A stretch of 64,000 nucleotides of DNA, taken from contig NZ_CM001403.1 of assembly GCF_000166195.2 (NCBI RefSeq), positions 4,110,432 to 4,174,431 of the forward strand. Direction: 5' to 3'. The translations under genes were made by a program, and so were the position numbers. The notes under the pieces were generated by a model, which was given only the letters and a program-made list of their open reading frames with translations, searched no databases and was not told the DNA's origin. How positions within the stretch are numbered: position 1 is the stretch's first letter; every line of letters begins with the position of its first letter. Below are positions 33,664 through 42,888 of this stretch, piece by piece. This DNA comes from Mucilaginibacter paludis DSM 18603. GTDB taxonomy: Bacteria; Bacteroidota; Bacteroidia; Sphingobacteriales; Sphingobacteriaceae.

Positions 33664-36600
33664 TTAAAAGTTTGCGTTTATACCAAAGGTGTAGGTTTTA
33701 ACCTGCGGATAGTAACGATTATCATTTGGCGATTCAGGATCGATATCATTTGGTAGTTTACTGAACGTAAACATATTTTGTCCTGATACGTAAAATCTCA
33801 ATTTAGATAGATGCAGTTTGCTGATCAGGGCCGGTTCAAAGTTATAACCCAGCTGCATGCTTTTTACCCTTAAGTACGATCCGCTTTTGATCCAGAAAGA
33901 AGAGGCCTGGTAATTTTGTGTCGAGGTGGTTAGGCGCGGATAGCTAGCATCGGTATTGGTTGGCGTCCAGCTATCTTCTTGACTGGCTTTGAAGTTACCA
34001 TCGGTACTTGTTGGCGCTCTTTCCATAACCAGGGTACTTACATCAACCTTACCAACGCCCTGTAATAAGGTTGCAAAGTCGAAACCTTTATAATTGGCAC
34101 TTAAATTAAAGCCAAAAGTATAACGGGGGATATTGCTGCCTAAATAAACACGGTCTTTAGAATCGATCACACCATCACCGTTCTGGTCTTTGTAGATCAG
34201 ATCGCCTGCTGCGGTACCTGTAGTTTGCTTGGCATGGGAAGCTACCTGTGCCGCCGACTGGAAGATACCTTCAACCTGGTAACCGTAGTAAGACCCGATA
34301 GGTTGCCCTGTTACATATCCAAAAGTATTGTTGTTATTGTCGGTTGTTAAATAATCAGTGCCTTTCAGGTCGGTGATCTTGTTTTTCACATCAGAGATAT
34401 TACCCCCTACTGAGTATTTAAAATCTGAGCCGATTTTGCCCTTGTAATTCACACTGAATTCATAACCCTTATTGTTCATGCTGCCCGCGTTTTGGTATGC
34501 GGCAGTAAAGCCTACAGAAGCTGGTATAGGCAGCGCGTATAAAATGTTGTCGGTATTTTTGTTGTAGTAATCAAAAGTAAAGGTCAGTTGATTATTCAAG
34601 ATACCTAAATCGAAGCCGATATCAGCCATCGTGGTAGTCTCCCAGGTTAGCCCGTTGTTCACATAAACACTTTGGCTGGCTGCGGTATTCAGCGTACCGC
34701 CAAAAGGGTAACTGTTGTTATAGCTGAAGGTTGACTGGTATGGGTAATTAACTACGGCGCTTGAAGTAGAAAGCGGATTATCATTGCCAAGTTTACCCCA
34801 TGATCCCCTTAGTTTTAATTCCTGGATGCCCGAAAAATCCTGCATGAACTCTTCTTTGGCAAGATTCCAGCCGGCAGAGAATGACGGGAACCAACCGTAA
34901 TTTGACCCTTTAGGAAAACGGGAAGAACCATCGCGGCGAATATTGGCCTCAAACAAATATTTGTCGTCATAAGAATAGTTGAATCTTCCGAAATAGGATA
35001 TCAAGAGATATTCGGTAGCGGTGCCGCTATTGGTTGAGGTATTGGCCGAACCTGCATTGATCTCCGACAAGTCGCCATCAGGAATATCCTTTCTATATGC
35101 AGTCAGGTAATCGTAGTTTTCGCTTAACCGGGAAGCGCCCGCCAAAAAGCTAAGGTTATGTTTGCCAAAAGTTTTTTTGTAGTTGATAAGCCCCTGGTAA
35201 TTCTGGAACCAGTAGCCTGTATATTGTTTGGTAATATCATTTTGGCCAATGGTTAGTGTTTTTTTTGTATCATACTGAATATAGTCAAATGCCTTATTAT
35301 GCAAGCTGTTGTATGAACTCTGGTAATTATCAGATGCGGTTCCGGTAAGGGTTAAGCCATCGATAATCTGGTAGTTCAGTTTAAAGTTTCCGATAAACAG
35401 GTTCTTTTTGTAACTATAAACACCACCTTCATCCTGAAGCCTTAAAGGGTTCTGTCCACCGCGCAGTGTAGCCCAGGTGCCATCAGTATATTTGTCAACA
35501 TTTAACGGGTTGGCTACAGCTCCCTGCCCAAATTGATACCAGGCCGAGCCTGAAACCCCTTGTGGTTCCACTTGATTAGATATATTGGCCGATATGTCGG
35601 CGCTGAAGTCCAGGCGTTTGGTGATCTTTGTATCTGTATTCAACCTTACGGTAAGCCTGTCGTAATTCATGTTTTTGATCAAACCGTCCTGGTTAAAATA
35701 GTTGGTAGAAAACCGGTACGTGTTTTTCTCGCCGCCGCCAGATACCGCTAAGCTATGTTGCTGTTGAAAGCCGCTGCCTGTAAGTATTTTTTTAAGCCAG
35801 TAGTTGTCTGGATATAAATTTTGGTCGCGGTTTGGATTGTCGTACTGAGCTATCTGCGCATCAGAATAAACAGCCCCTGAGCCCGAATTAGTATACATCA
35901 GGTTTGCTAAACGCATAAACTCCTGTGCGCCTACAAATTTTGAAAGGCGGGTTGGGCTCTGCCATCCGAAATAATTAGAATACGTAACCGCTGTTTTGCC
36001 ATTTGCACCTCTTTTGGTAGTGATTAAAATTACGCCGTTAGCAGCCCTTACACCATAAATTGAAGAGGCAGCCGCGTCTTTCAACACCGAAACAGAGGCA
36101 ATGTCGTTAGCGTCTACATTGTTGATATCGGTTTGAACGCCATCAACCAAAACCAGTGGGTTGCTATTGTTCAATGTACCAATACCCCTGATGCGTATGG
36201 TACTCTGGTCGCTTCCCGGCTGACCCTGGCTTTGCGTAACTGTAACGCCCGAAGCCATACCTTGCAGTGCCGTTGATACCTGGCCTACCGGTTTCCAGTT
36301 TAAGTCATTCCCGCTCACCGAGGTTACTGAACCTGTAAGATTTACCTTTTTCTGTGTGCCGTATGCTACTACAACCACTTCATTCAATTTGTTATCGTCA
36401 GGAACAAGATGAACATTCATAGCTGATCCGGTGGTGGCCGGCAGTTCTACAGTGGTAAACCCGATAAATGAGAAAACCAGTACTGCATTGCTATTTGGTG
36501 CATCTATCTTAAACTTACCATCGGCATCAGTAACGGTAATTGTTACACTCCCTTTTATTTTTACAGTAACACCTGGTAGGGGGAGGTTTTTGTCGTCGGT

Positions 36601-37011
36601 TACCTGCCCGCTTATAGGTATGGCAGCCTGGATTTTCTGTTGGGTATTACTGCTTGTTTTTTCCTGTAGGATGATGGTTTTATCCATAAGTTTGTAACTT
36701 AACAGCGTGTTTTCCAAGCATTTTTCAAGTGCCTCCGAAAGAGAGGCACCTGCCAGCTTCACGGTAACTTTTTTATTTTTCACATCTTTTGAATCATAGA
36801 AAAATACGTATCCGCTTTGCTGGCTGATACTGCCAAGCACACTCTCCAACGAACTGTTGGTTTCATTGAGATTGATTTTTTGACTGAAAGCTTTGGCGCT
36901 GCAATGAAGCGCACCTGCTATTAAAAAAATGGTGGTCAACTTCATAACCAGGAGGATTTTTTTAGTGAGCCATTTTGGATGTATGGCAACAGAAAAAGCA
37001 TTATAATTCAT
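33664..37011 (-). CDS. SusC/RagA TonB-dependent transporter with STN domain
   Basis: This is a 1115-residue receptor with an N-terminal extension of about 22 residues and then a signal peptide (LTTIFLIAGALHCSAKAFSQ). The STN domain (about 48-115, with SLESVLGSISQQSGYVFFYD), the CNA-B-like domain (LPLPGVTVKIKG, FSFIGFTTVEL) and the plug (VVVAYGTQKKVNLTGSVTSV, STIRIRGIGTLNNSNPLVL) precede the beta barrel, which ends TYFGINANF-like YTFGINANF. With FecR and sigma upstream it is both transporter and signal transducer, here probably for a galactose-containing glycan. Confidence 0.95.
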   Translation of the reverse strand: MNYNAFSVAIHPKWLTKKILLVMKLTTIFLIAGALHCSAKAFSQKINLNETNSSLESVLGSISQQSGYVFFYDSKDVKNKKVTVKLAGASLSEALEKCLENTLLSYKLMDKTIILQEKTSSNTQQKIQAAIPISGQVTDDKNLPLPGVTVKIKGSVTITVTDADGKFKIDAPNSNAVLVFSFIGFTTVELPATTGSAMNVHLVPDDNKLNEVVVVAYGTQKKVNLTGSVTSVSGNDLNWKPVGQVSTALQGMASGVTVTQSQGQPGSDQSTIRIRGIGTLNNSNPLVLVDGVQTDINNVDANDIASVSVLKDAAASSIYGVRAANGVILITTKRGANGKTAVTYSNYFGWQSPTRLSKFVGAQEFMRLANLMYTNSGSGAVYSDAQIAQYDNPNRDQNLYPDNYWLKKILTGSGFQQQHSLAVSGGGEKNTYRFSTNYFNQDGLIKNMNYDRLTVRLNTDTKITKRLDFSADISANISNQVEPQGVSGSAWYQFGQGAVANPLNVDKYTDGTWATLRGGQNPLRLQDEGGVYSYKKNLFIGNFKLNYQIIDGLTLTGTASDNYQSSYNSLHNKAFDYIQYDTKKTLTIGQNDITKQYTGYWFQNYQGLINYKKTFGKHNLSFLAGASRLSENYDYLTAYRKDIPDGDLSEINAGSANTSTNSGTATEYLLISYFGRFNYSYDDKYLFEANIRRDGSSRFPKGSNYGWFPSFSAGWNLAKEEFMQDFSGIQELKLRGSWGKLGNDNPLSTSSAVVNYPYQSTFSYNNSYPFGGTLNTAASQSVYVNNGLTWETTTMADIGFDLGILNNQLTFTFDYYNKNTDNILYALPIPASVGFTAAYQNAGSMNNKGYEFSVNYKGKIGSDFKYSVGGNISDVKNKITDLKGTDYLTTDNNNNTFGYVTGQPIGSYYGYQVEGIFQSAAQVASHAKQTTGTAAGDLIYKDQNGDGVIDSKDRVYLGSNIPRYTFGFNLSANYKGFDFATLLQGVGKVDVSTLVMERAPTSTDGNFKASQEDSWTPTNTDASYPRLTTSTQNYQASSFWIKSGSYLRVKSMQLGYNFEPALISKLHLSKLRFYVSGQNMFTFSKLPNDIDPESPNDNRYYPQVKTYTFGINANF

Positions 37012-37095
37012 ACTTTTGATGAGTTTGGGTTAATACACGATTAGCTTCAATTAATTCGTTTTTCCGGAAATGGAAAGGGGTTAACTCAAATATTT

Positions 37096-37126
37096 CGTAC
37101 CCCGATTGCCGTCGGGGTACGTTTTT
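37096..37126 (+). terminator. Hairpin between FecR and SusC genes
   Basis: CGTACCCCGA and TCGGGGTACG form a perfect 10-bp stem. The U-tract (TTTTT) is on the plus strand, while the genes run on the minus strand, so it may be an RNA-stability or leader structure and not a terminator of this operon. Confidence 0.5.
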
Positions 37127-37232
37127 AAATTAACAACCTTTGAGAGTGATTGCCACTAAGGGCTGCGTTGTAGTTTTTTCTTCATTTTTTTAAGGTTTTA
37201 AATTGTTAGTTTAATATATCAATGGGTTTTGT

Positions 37233-38363
37233 TTAAGGGGTAATAATTATAGTTCTGCCCTGTATTTTATAATGGATTTTTTTAAAGCTTAAAATGTCAA
37301 GGATTTGTGATGCTTTAACATTGCGGGAAATCCCTCCCGAAAATTCCCTTGGCGGGATATTGCCTTCAAATTTCACATCTACATCATACCAGCGGCTCAG
37401 CTGGCGCATAACTTCGTTGAGATTGGCATCCTGAAAGTAGAATAATCCGTTTTTCCAGGCTATAACCTGTTCGGTATTAGCTTTAACAATGTCAAACTGG
37501 TTAGCTTTTAACCGGGCTTGTTCTCCCGGCTTAATAATTTTGCTGTTCCCTTTATAAACTACTTTTATACTGCCCTCCAAAAGGGTAGTGCTCAGTACGC
37601 TTTCATCTTCATATGAGTTGATGTTGAAGTGTGTGCCTAAAACCTCTGCAGTTTGATCTTTTGAAACCACGCGGAACGGCCTGCCTGCATCGTGTGCAAC
37701 TTCAAAGTAAGCCTCGCCATTAAGCTCAACCTTGCGCTCGTTACCTTTAAATGCTACCGGGAATTTCAAGGTGGTAGCAGCGTTGAGCCAAACCTTGGTA
37801 CCGTCAGAAAGGGTAAACTGGTATTGGCCGCCACGCGGGGTGGTAGCTACATTAAATAATTGATCGTCGTTTTGCTCACCGGCTAATTTGTGAGCGTATG
37901 AAACACTGCCATCTGCCGTTTTATTGATAGCCACACCTGCATCGCTGGCCACCCGTCCGTTTTTAGCGCCAGTAAGTACAACCTGGCTGCCATTTGACAA
38001 GGTTAGCGTAACTTTGTTAGCCCCCGGGAGCAGATCAGCAGCAATCGTTTTCCTGGGAGGTAAGTCCAGGGGTTTACGTTTAATGAACAGGTATATACCT
38101 AACGACATAACAAAGATTACCGATGCTGCCGCTGCCATACGCCGCCAGAGATTGGTGTTTCCTAACCTGCCCTTCCGGGTATGCTCAAGCAGATTGCCCA
38201 TGCTTTCCTGTTGATACTGCAGAAAGGTCTCATCAGCAATAGGGGGAGCTTGGTTGTTTGCACGGAAGGATAGATACCATGTTTCGATAATGGCCCTTTC
38301 CTCATCGGAAACATTACCTGTATGGTATCTTTCAATCAGATCTTCGGCGTCCTTTTTATTCAT
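37233..38363 (-). CDS. FecR-family anti-sigma factor
   Basis: This is a 376-residue protein with a cytosolic anti-sigma region (1-85, DAEDLIERYHTGNVSDEERA), one membrane helix (RMAAAASVIFVMSLGIYLFI, about 90-108), and a FecR domain with LSDGTKVWLNAATTLKFPVA and VELNGEAYFEVAHDAGRPF. A C-terminal DUF4974-like part ends HYKIQGRTIIITP. It is the signal relay between the STN domain of the SusC protein at 33664 and the sigma factor at 38430. Confidence 0.94.
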   Translation of the reverse strand: MNKKDAEDLIERYHTGNVSDEERAIIETWYLSFRANNQAPPIADETFLQYQQESMGNLLEHTRKGRLGNTNLWRRMAAAASVIFVMSLGIYLFIKRKPLDLPPRKTIAADLLPGANKVTLTLSNGSQVVLTGAKNGRVASDAGVAINKTADGSVSYAHKLAGEQNDDQLFNVATTPRGGQYQFTLSDGTKVWLNAATTLKFPVAFKGNERKVELNGEAYFEVAHDAGRPFRVVSKDQTAEVLGTHFNINSYEDESVLSTTLLEGSIKVVYKGNSKIIKPGEQARLKANQFDIVKANTEQVIAWKNGLFYFQDANLNEVMRQLSRWYDVDVKFEGNIPPREFSGGISRNVKASQILDILSFKKIHYKIQGRTIIITP

Positions 38364-38429
38364 AACACAATCAAATTTGCTATTGATTGTGTTAAAGACA
38401 AATAAAAAGCCGTTATAGAGTAGATGGAA

Positions 38430-38999
38430 TTATAAAAAAGTGATAAAAAAATAAGATTTGAGTTTGACTTTTAGAATTTTGAGAGAATTTTGTACCTGTT
38501 TTCGCACAGTTAAAACGCTAATGCCGAGCTTATCGGCAATTTCCTGGTGCGAAAGATTTGATTTTCGGCTCATTTCAAATACCATACGCATTTGTGATGG
38601 TAATTTTGCTATTTCTGCTTCAATCAATGCAGAAAGCTGTTTTATGCGAATGTTTTCGTCTGGTTCGGAAGAGTTGTTGTTTATGAATGATTGCAGGGAA
38701 TCAAAATAGTTATATTTTAGTTTATTACGCCTGTATACATTAAGGATGCGGTTGCGTACGGCAGTATAAAGATATGCAGGCAAGCTTGTTTCAAATTGAT
38801 TTGTCTCCCTGTTATCCCATAGATACGAAAAAAGTTCCTGTAAAATATCTTGTATTTCTTCACTATCCCCTAAACGTTGTAATGCGTGCCGGTAAAGTAA
38901 GCCATAATAACGGGTATGGATTTCTGTAAAGGCTGCAACATCTCCTTGTCTGAGTTTTAGAATTAATTCAACGTCAGTAAAGGATCTATATTGGCTCAT
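38430..38999 (-). CDS. ECF sigma-70 factor
   Basis: This is a 189-residue protein. Region 2 is EIHTRYYGLLYRHALQRLGD, then ILQELFSYLWDNRET. Region 4 is LPSQMRMVFEMSRKSNLSHQ, then IADKLGISVLTVRKQVQNSL. It heads the GH35/SusC/SusD locus, is paired with the FecR gene 66 bases away, and differs clearly in sequence from the sigma factor at 26601, so cross-talk is unlikely. Confidence 0.93.
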   Translation of the reverse strand: MSQYRSFTDVELILKLRQGDVAAFTEIHTRYYGLLYRHALQRLGDSEEIQDILQELFSYLWDNRETNQFETSLPAYLYTAVRNRILNVYRRNKLKYNYFDSLQSFINNNSSEPDENIRIKQLSALIEAEIAKLPSQMRMVFEMSRKSNLSHQEIADKLGISVLTVRKQVQNSLKILKVKLKSYFFITFL

Positions 39000-39388
39000 A
39001 AATAAGGATATAAGATCTACAAAGTCTCAATGTTAAGGAATTATTTGGTAAACGGATTAAAGCTTAACGTACCGATTGGCTTAAAATTCCATTTGCATGC
39101 ACAAAAAGACAAAAAATGTAACAGATAGTTTACATTTTGAAGATTTTCAAGGAACTCAATATTTTCAAGTTCAATTTGAAGAAACGGTTTATGGAATTTG
39201 ATCACTCTTGTAATAGGGTTAAAGATGTTCCGGTGGAATTACAAATCTCCTATGTGTTGTAGAACAGTTGGTTAAGGTTAACGTAAACGCTTTGTTGTAT
39301 TATAAAAGCTATATACAATTGATCGCCTAATTATCTCATTTTAAAATATAACTTTAACACTTAGAGGAGGCTGACTGACAGGAATACG
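39000..39388. other. Gene-free stretch
   Basis: This is AT-rich intergenic DNA of about 390 bases upstream of the sigma factor gene, expected to hold its promoter. I see no convincing gene, repeat or box. Confidence 0.4.
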
Positions 39389-39709
39389 CTATGGTATTGA
39401 AGTCGCTTTGATTGATGGCTTATAAATTGATATTTTAACGCCAAATTGTATATTTATCCTGTTTACAGTAATTTCAATAATTTTTTCGCCTATTAGCCAT
39501 TTGTATGCGGTGAAGTTTTCTCCTTCCGTCCATGACGATAACGGATGCGAGTTATCCGGCTCTCCGTACTTTAATTGAATAGCCTGGTAGGCATTATTAA
39601 GTATTTCGGGAATTGATTGATCATGACCGTCATATTTTAAGCCTTCATCGGCAAACTCCAAATCATAGAGTTGATTCCCGACTTTAACAGGTTTGAACAA
39701 ATCAGGCAA
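39389..39709 (-). CDS. Small hypothetical cytosolic protein
   Basis: This is a 106-residue protein with no signal peptide or membrane segment, predicted as mixed alpha/beta (YQAIQLKYGEPDNSHPLSSW, then YKWLIGEKIIEITVNRI). I do not recognise the family. It stands alone between the second SusC/SusD locus and the permease operon. Confidence 0.55.
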   Translation of the reverse strand: MPDLFKPVKVGNQLYDLEFADEGLKYDGHDQSIPEILNNAYQAIQLKYGEPDNSHPLSSWTEGENFTAYKWLIGEKIIEITVNRINIQFGVKISIYKPSIKATSIP

Positions 39710-39829
39710 GAATTAGTTTGAGATTGGCTCATCAAAACACCCGGCCCTTTAAACAGTAATGCCAGCAGGCTAAGATTTGATCAGCGTTGAATTAGCCTGA
39801 TGTGAGTCCCTGCCAATTATTTTTGCTTT

Positions 39830-41074
39830 TCATATCCATAACGCGGCTAACGCAGCAATTAATGCCGTAGTCATGATCACCCCGCCTAATTTCAAAAAGG
39901 TCCAGGCGCTCACCTCCTGATCTTCCCGCCGTAAAGCAACCAGCCACAGAATTGTAGCCAGGGAGCCGGTTATAGAAAGATTTGGTCCAAGGTCTATGCC
40001 GATGAGAACAGCGCTTTTAACCATTTCCGGCGTGTGGCCGCTTTGTAAAATATTTCCGGCTATCAAGCCTGCAGGCAGGTTGTTCATTAAGTTACAAGTA
40101 ACCGCTACTGCAGCGCCACTGAGCCAGGCTGCGCCAGATACCGAGTGCGAGATGCTATAATTTAATGCTGAAGTCAAACTTTGGATCATGCCGGTTTTGT
40201 TGAGCGCTTCAACAATCACAAACAGCCCGGCTACCAGCGGAAGTACTGCCCATGATATACCTTTAATAATGATCAACGGACTTTTTTTAGCTTTTAAAAG
40301 GACAATTACTGTCGTGATTATACCTGTGATGGCCGTAGGCAAGCCCAGTTGAATATCCATTGCCGAAGAGATGAGCAGGATGATTGCTGTTGCTCCGATA
40401 CCGATGAAGGCCGTTTTACCTTCCTGGCTCAGCCGGGGCAAATCGATATCTGTTTTAATTTTTTCTTTAAAACAATTGCGCTGGGTAAAGCGCAGCATCA
40501 AATAGGTTACCACTATGGCACAAACAGATGGTATAAAATACAGGCTCAGCCAATGCATTAAAGCAGGCATGTGGCTGCCGTAGATAACCAGGTTGGCCGG
40601 GTTTGATATCGGCAACATGAAAGATGCCGCGTTGGCTATAAATGCACAGATCAGTAAATAGGGTAAGGGCTTTTTTACCTCTGCTGCTTTTACCGCAGCT
40701 GCTACTGCAGGCGTTAATACAACGGCTGTAGCATCATTTGAAAGAAAAGTAGTAACCACCACGCCAACCAGGTAAATGAGCAAAAATAGCCGGTTAGATG
40801 AACCTTTGGCCATCAGGGTAGCGTGGGCTGCCAGCCAATCAAATAACTTTTCTTCCCTTGCTGTTTCGGCCAGCAGCATCATGCCGGTTAGAAAAAGGTA
40901 TACGTCTAAGCCCTTTGATACTCCGGAGAGCGCATCGCCGGGCTTAATAACTTGAAATAAGAGCAGCAAAGCGGCGCCCGCAACCGCGTAAACGGCCTCG
41001 GTTATTTTAAACGGGCGGATGATAACCCCAGCAATAGCCAGGAAGGAAATAATCCAGATAAGGGTGTTATTCAT
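39830..41074 (-). CDS. ArsB/SLC13-type ion permease
   Basis: This is a 414-residue membrane protein starting MNNTLIWIISF; an in-frame GTG 27 codons upstream lies inside the preceding gene and is rejected. About ten to eleven membrane helices are evident. The motifs TTFLSNDATAVVLTPAV and ASFMLPISNPANLVIYG are the twin hairpin-loop signatures of the ArsB/NhaD/CitM (ion transporter) superfamily, and NLMNNLPAGLIAGNIL repeats the theme in the second half. ArsB members export arsenite, but no arsR, arsC or acr gene is near, so the substrate is open. It starts 13 bases after the metallophosphoesterase stop. Confidence 0.8.
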   Translation of the reverse strand: MNNTLIWIISFLAIAGVIIRPFKITEAVYAVAGAALLLLFQVIKPGDALSGVSKGLDVYLFLTGMMLLAETAREEKLFDWLAAHATLMAKGSSNRLFLLIYLVGVVVTTFLSNDATAVVLTPAVAAAVKAAEVKKPLPYLLICAFIANAASFMLPISNPANLVIYGSHMPALMHWLSLYFIPSVCAIVVTYLMLRFTQRNCFKEKIKTDIDLPRLSQEGKTAFIGIGATAIILLISSAMDIQLGLPTAITGIITTVIVLLKAKKSPLIIIKGISWAVLPLVAGLFVIVEALNKTGMIQSLTSALNYSISHSVSGAAWLSGAAVAVTCNLMNNLPAGLIAGNILQSGHTPEMVKSAVLIGIDLGPNLSITGSLATILWLVALRREDQEVSAWTFLKLGGVIMTTALIAALAALWI

Positions 41075-41087
41075 GTATTTTCTGTTG

Positions 41088-42206
41088 TCAGGAAGGTTTT
41101 CCGTTTCTGTTTGGACCAAGCTGGGTGCCGAACACGCCGTTTTCGGTCCAGGCACCTATGGTGTCTACGTCGCTACCGTCTTTAACACGTTCGGGTAGTT
41201 TATACTGTGTCGTTGCCGGATGTATCGTCCATTGTCCGGGGCGCCCCGTTTGGTCGGTGGCCTTTACGGTCACACTATTAAGAGGCTGGTTTGCAGCGTC
41301 AATCTCTGCTGACCAGGTCTTCTGCGAATTGTTGAAAATCATTTCGGTCCATTCATCCTGGGCATCCTGGAATTCAGCCCGCTCGATTTGCTTCGACCCG
41401 AAAACCGTTGCTGATACCCTATATTTCCCGCTGACAAACTGATTGGGGTTGTTGATTAAACGATAGTCAGCCGGAGCAGTGATCAGCACAAAGGGGAACG
41501 GATCGGCCAGGTGTTTAAATCGCCAGCTTACAATTCCCTGGTTTATGCTGATAATGCTGTAGCCTACCGGCCCTTCCTCAATCTGGCCGGTAGACCGGGT
41601 GGCAGTAAATACGGTCTGGCCGTTATTTGTAATCTCATTATAATGGGTATGTCCCATATCTACCAAAACAACTCTGTATGTTTCGAGCAGCCTGTTAAGC
41701 TTCACTTGTTCATCCTTATCTTTAAGATCTGACGGGAAGGTATGCATAAAAAGCAAGATTTCTTCATCTTGATTTTTAGAGTCATCCAGTTCTTTTTGCA
41801 ACCACGCAAACTGCTGGTTGCCGATCCTGAAATCTGGCCCGCCGCTACCGCTGCCGCATACATCAATAAACAAGCATCGTTTTCCTTTAATCGCAACGGA
41901 TAGTGGCAGTTGGCGCGCTACAGGCATCTGGTAAAAATAATCAAGGCCACCCTGCTCCATGTCGTGGTCGCCGGCAAGCAGGTAAACCGGGATGCTCAGC
42001 ATTTTTAAAGCAGTTGCCACAAGCTTATACTGTTCCGGCAGGCCGTTATCGGCATTGTCGCCTGGTAACAGCACGAAGTCGAGCTGGTTGCTTAACTCAG
42101 TCTCGATCTGGGCCACAATGGAGAGCAGATCAATATAATTTTGCTCCCTGGCTTTAGTGATGTGTAAATCGCCGATGTGGGCGAAGATGAGTGGAGCTGA
42201 AGACAT
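41088..42206 (-). CDS. Calcineurin-like metallophosphoesterase
   Basis: This is a 372-residue cytosolic protein. The metal-binding motifs appear in order: FAHIGDLHI (DxH), LLPGDNADN (GDxxD), LAGDHDME (GNHD-type), LFMHTFP and VDMGHTHYN (GHxH). This is the Icc/CpdA-like phosphodiesterase arrangement. The last 120 residues form a beta-rich Ig-like domain (RVSATVFGSKQIERAEF, SVTVKATDQTGRPGQWT). It could hydrolyse cyclic nucleotides or other phosphodiesters; the substrate is unknown. It is followed after 13 bases by the permease gene. Confidence 0.85.
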   Translation of the reverse strand: MSSAPLIFAHIGDLHITKAREQNYIDLLSIVAQIETELSNQLDFVLLPGDNADNGLPEQYKLVATALKMLSIPVYLLAGDHDMEQGGLDYFYQMPVARQLPLSVAIKGKRCLFIDVCGSGSGGPDFRIGNQQFAWLQKELDDSKNQDEEILLFMHTFPSDLKDKDEQVKLNRLLETYRVVLVDMGHTHYNEITNNGQTVFTATRSTGQIEEGPVGYSIISINQGIVSWRFKHLADPFPFVLITAPADYRLINNPNQFVSGKYRVSATVFGSKQIERAEFQDAQDEWTEMIFNNSQKTWSAEIDAANQPLNSVTVKATDQTGRPGQWTIHPATTQYKLPERVKDGSDVDTIGAWTENGVFGTQLGPNRNGKPS

Positions 42207-42253
42207 TATTTAACCCTTTTTGTGGAATACTCTTTTCCATCAACCTTAATGCT

Positions 42254-42796
42254 TTAGATATGATATACCTCATCCTGGTTTTTATTGATGAAACCTTGGT
42301 CGGCCCTTTTTAACGCTATGATTTCAAGCTGAGCCCCCTCACTGATAACATCACCTATCTTCTCGTTTTCTTTGTGGACATGGATAAGCTTTTTGCCCGA
42401 CCTGATGCCAGTCAGTTCGCCCTTTTTACCTTTTATAAGTTCAAAATGATCGAAATAAAGATTTTCTGGAACGGTATCGCCGGAAGCTTTTTGAGGTTTA
42501 ATATCATCGATCACCAAGTTTATGCCATCTGTTTTGCTTAAAGTCAGCAATCTTAGTTTGGTTTTTTTATTGCCCTTAGGATCATGCCCTGGTGTTTCCT
42601 CTTGATAACTAAGCGACACGGATTCGCCAGTGGTAAATTCTTGCATAATTGCACCAGCCGTATGCGGAGGAAATTTAATTGCCAGAATTTGACCTGAATT
42701 TTCAACTTCAAGTGCATCAATATCTCCATGCTTATTTGCTTTGAAGCCCATTACGCTACCGCTCAGGGCTATTTGTTCTTTTGCTAATGTTTCCAT
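42254..42796 (-). CDS. Duplicated beta-domain protein, cytosolic paralogue
   Basis: This is a 180-residue protein without signal or membrane segment. It has two similar lobes. The first reads SGSVMGFKANKHGDIDALEV...ILAIKFPPHTAGAIM and the second GELTGIRSGKKLIHVHKE...ALKRADQGFINKNQDEVYHI. Both lobes closely parallel those of the membrane-anchored protein at 46296 (IDFRPHTAKAVM; MAVRRDDDLGFVNVRHDKVYIV), and the first recalls the secreted protein at 47170. The family is not recognised; an OB-like or small beta-barrel fold is a guess. It lies between the MFS and metallophosphoesterase genes. Confidence 0.7.
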   Translation of the reverse strand: METLAKEQIALSGSVMGFKANKHGDIDALEVENSGQILAIKFPPHTAGAIMQEFTTGESVSLSYQEETPGHDPKGNKKTKLRLLTLSKTDGINLVIDDIKPQKASGDTVPENLYFDHFELIKGKKGELTGIRSGKKLIHVHKENEKIGDVISEGAQLEIIALKRADQGFINKNQDEVYHI

Positions 42797-42888
42797 ATTT
42801 AACTATTTATTGATCGTTTAACTTAATTGACTTCTCCGTTGTTCTTTAAGTTGGTCCATATGAAGAAAAATTAATACCCAAGCAGCTT

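Noticed and set aside
39830..41074. Calling the permease an arsenite exporter (arsB)
   Set aside because: The fold fits, but no arsR, arsC or other arsenic gene is nearby, and the superfamily covers many anions.
41075..41155. Extended N-terminus of the permease from an upstream GTG
   Set aside because: It overlaps the end of the metallophosphoesterase gene and adds a polar stretch before the first membrane helix.
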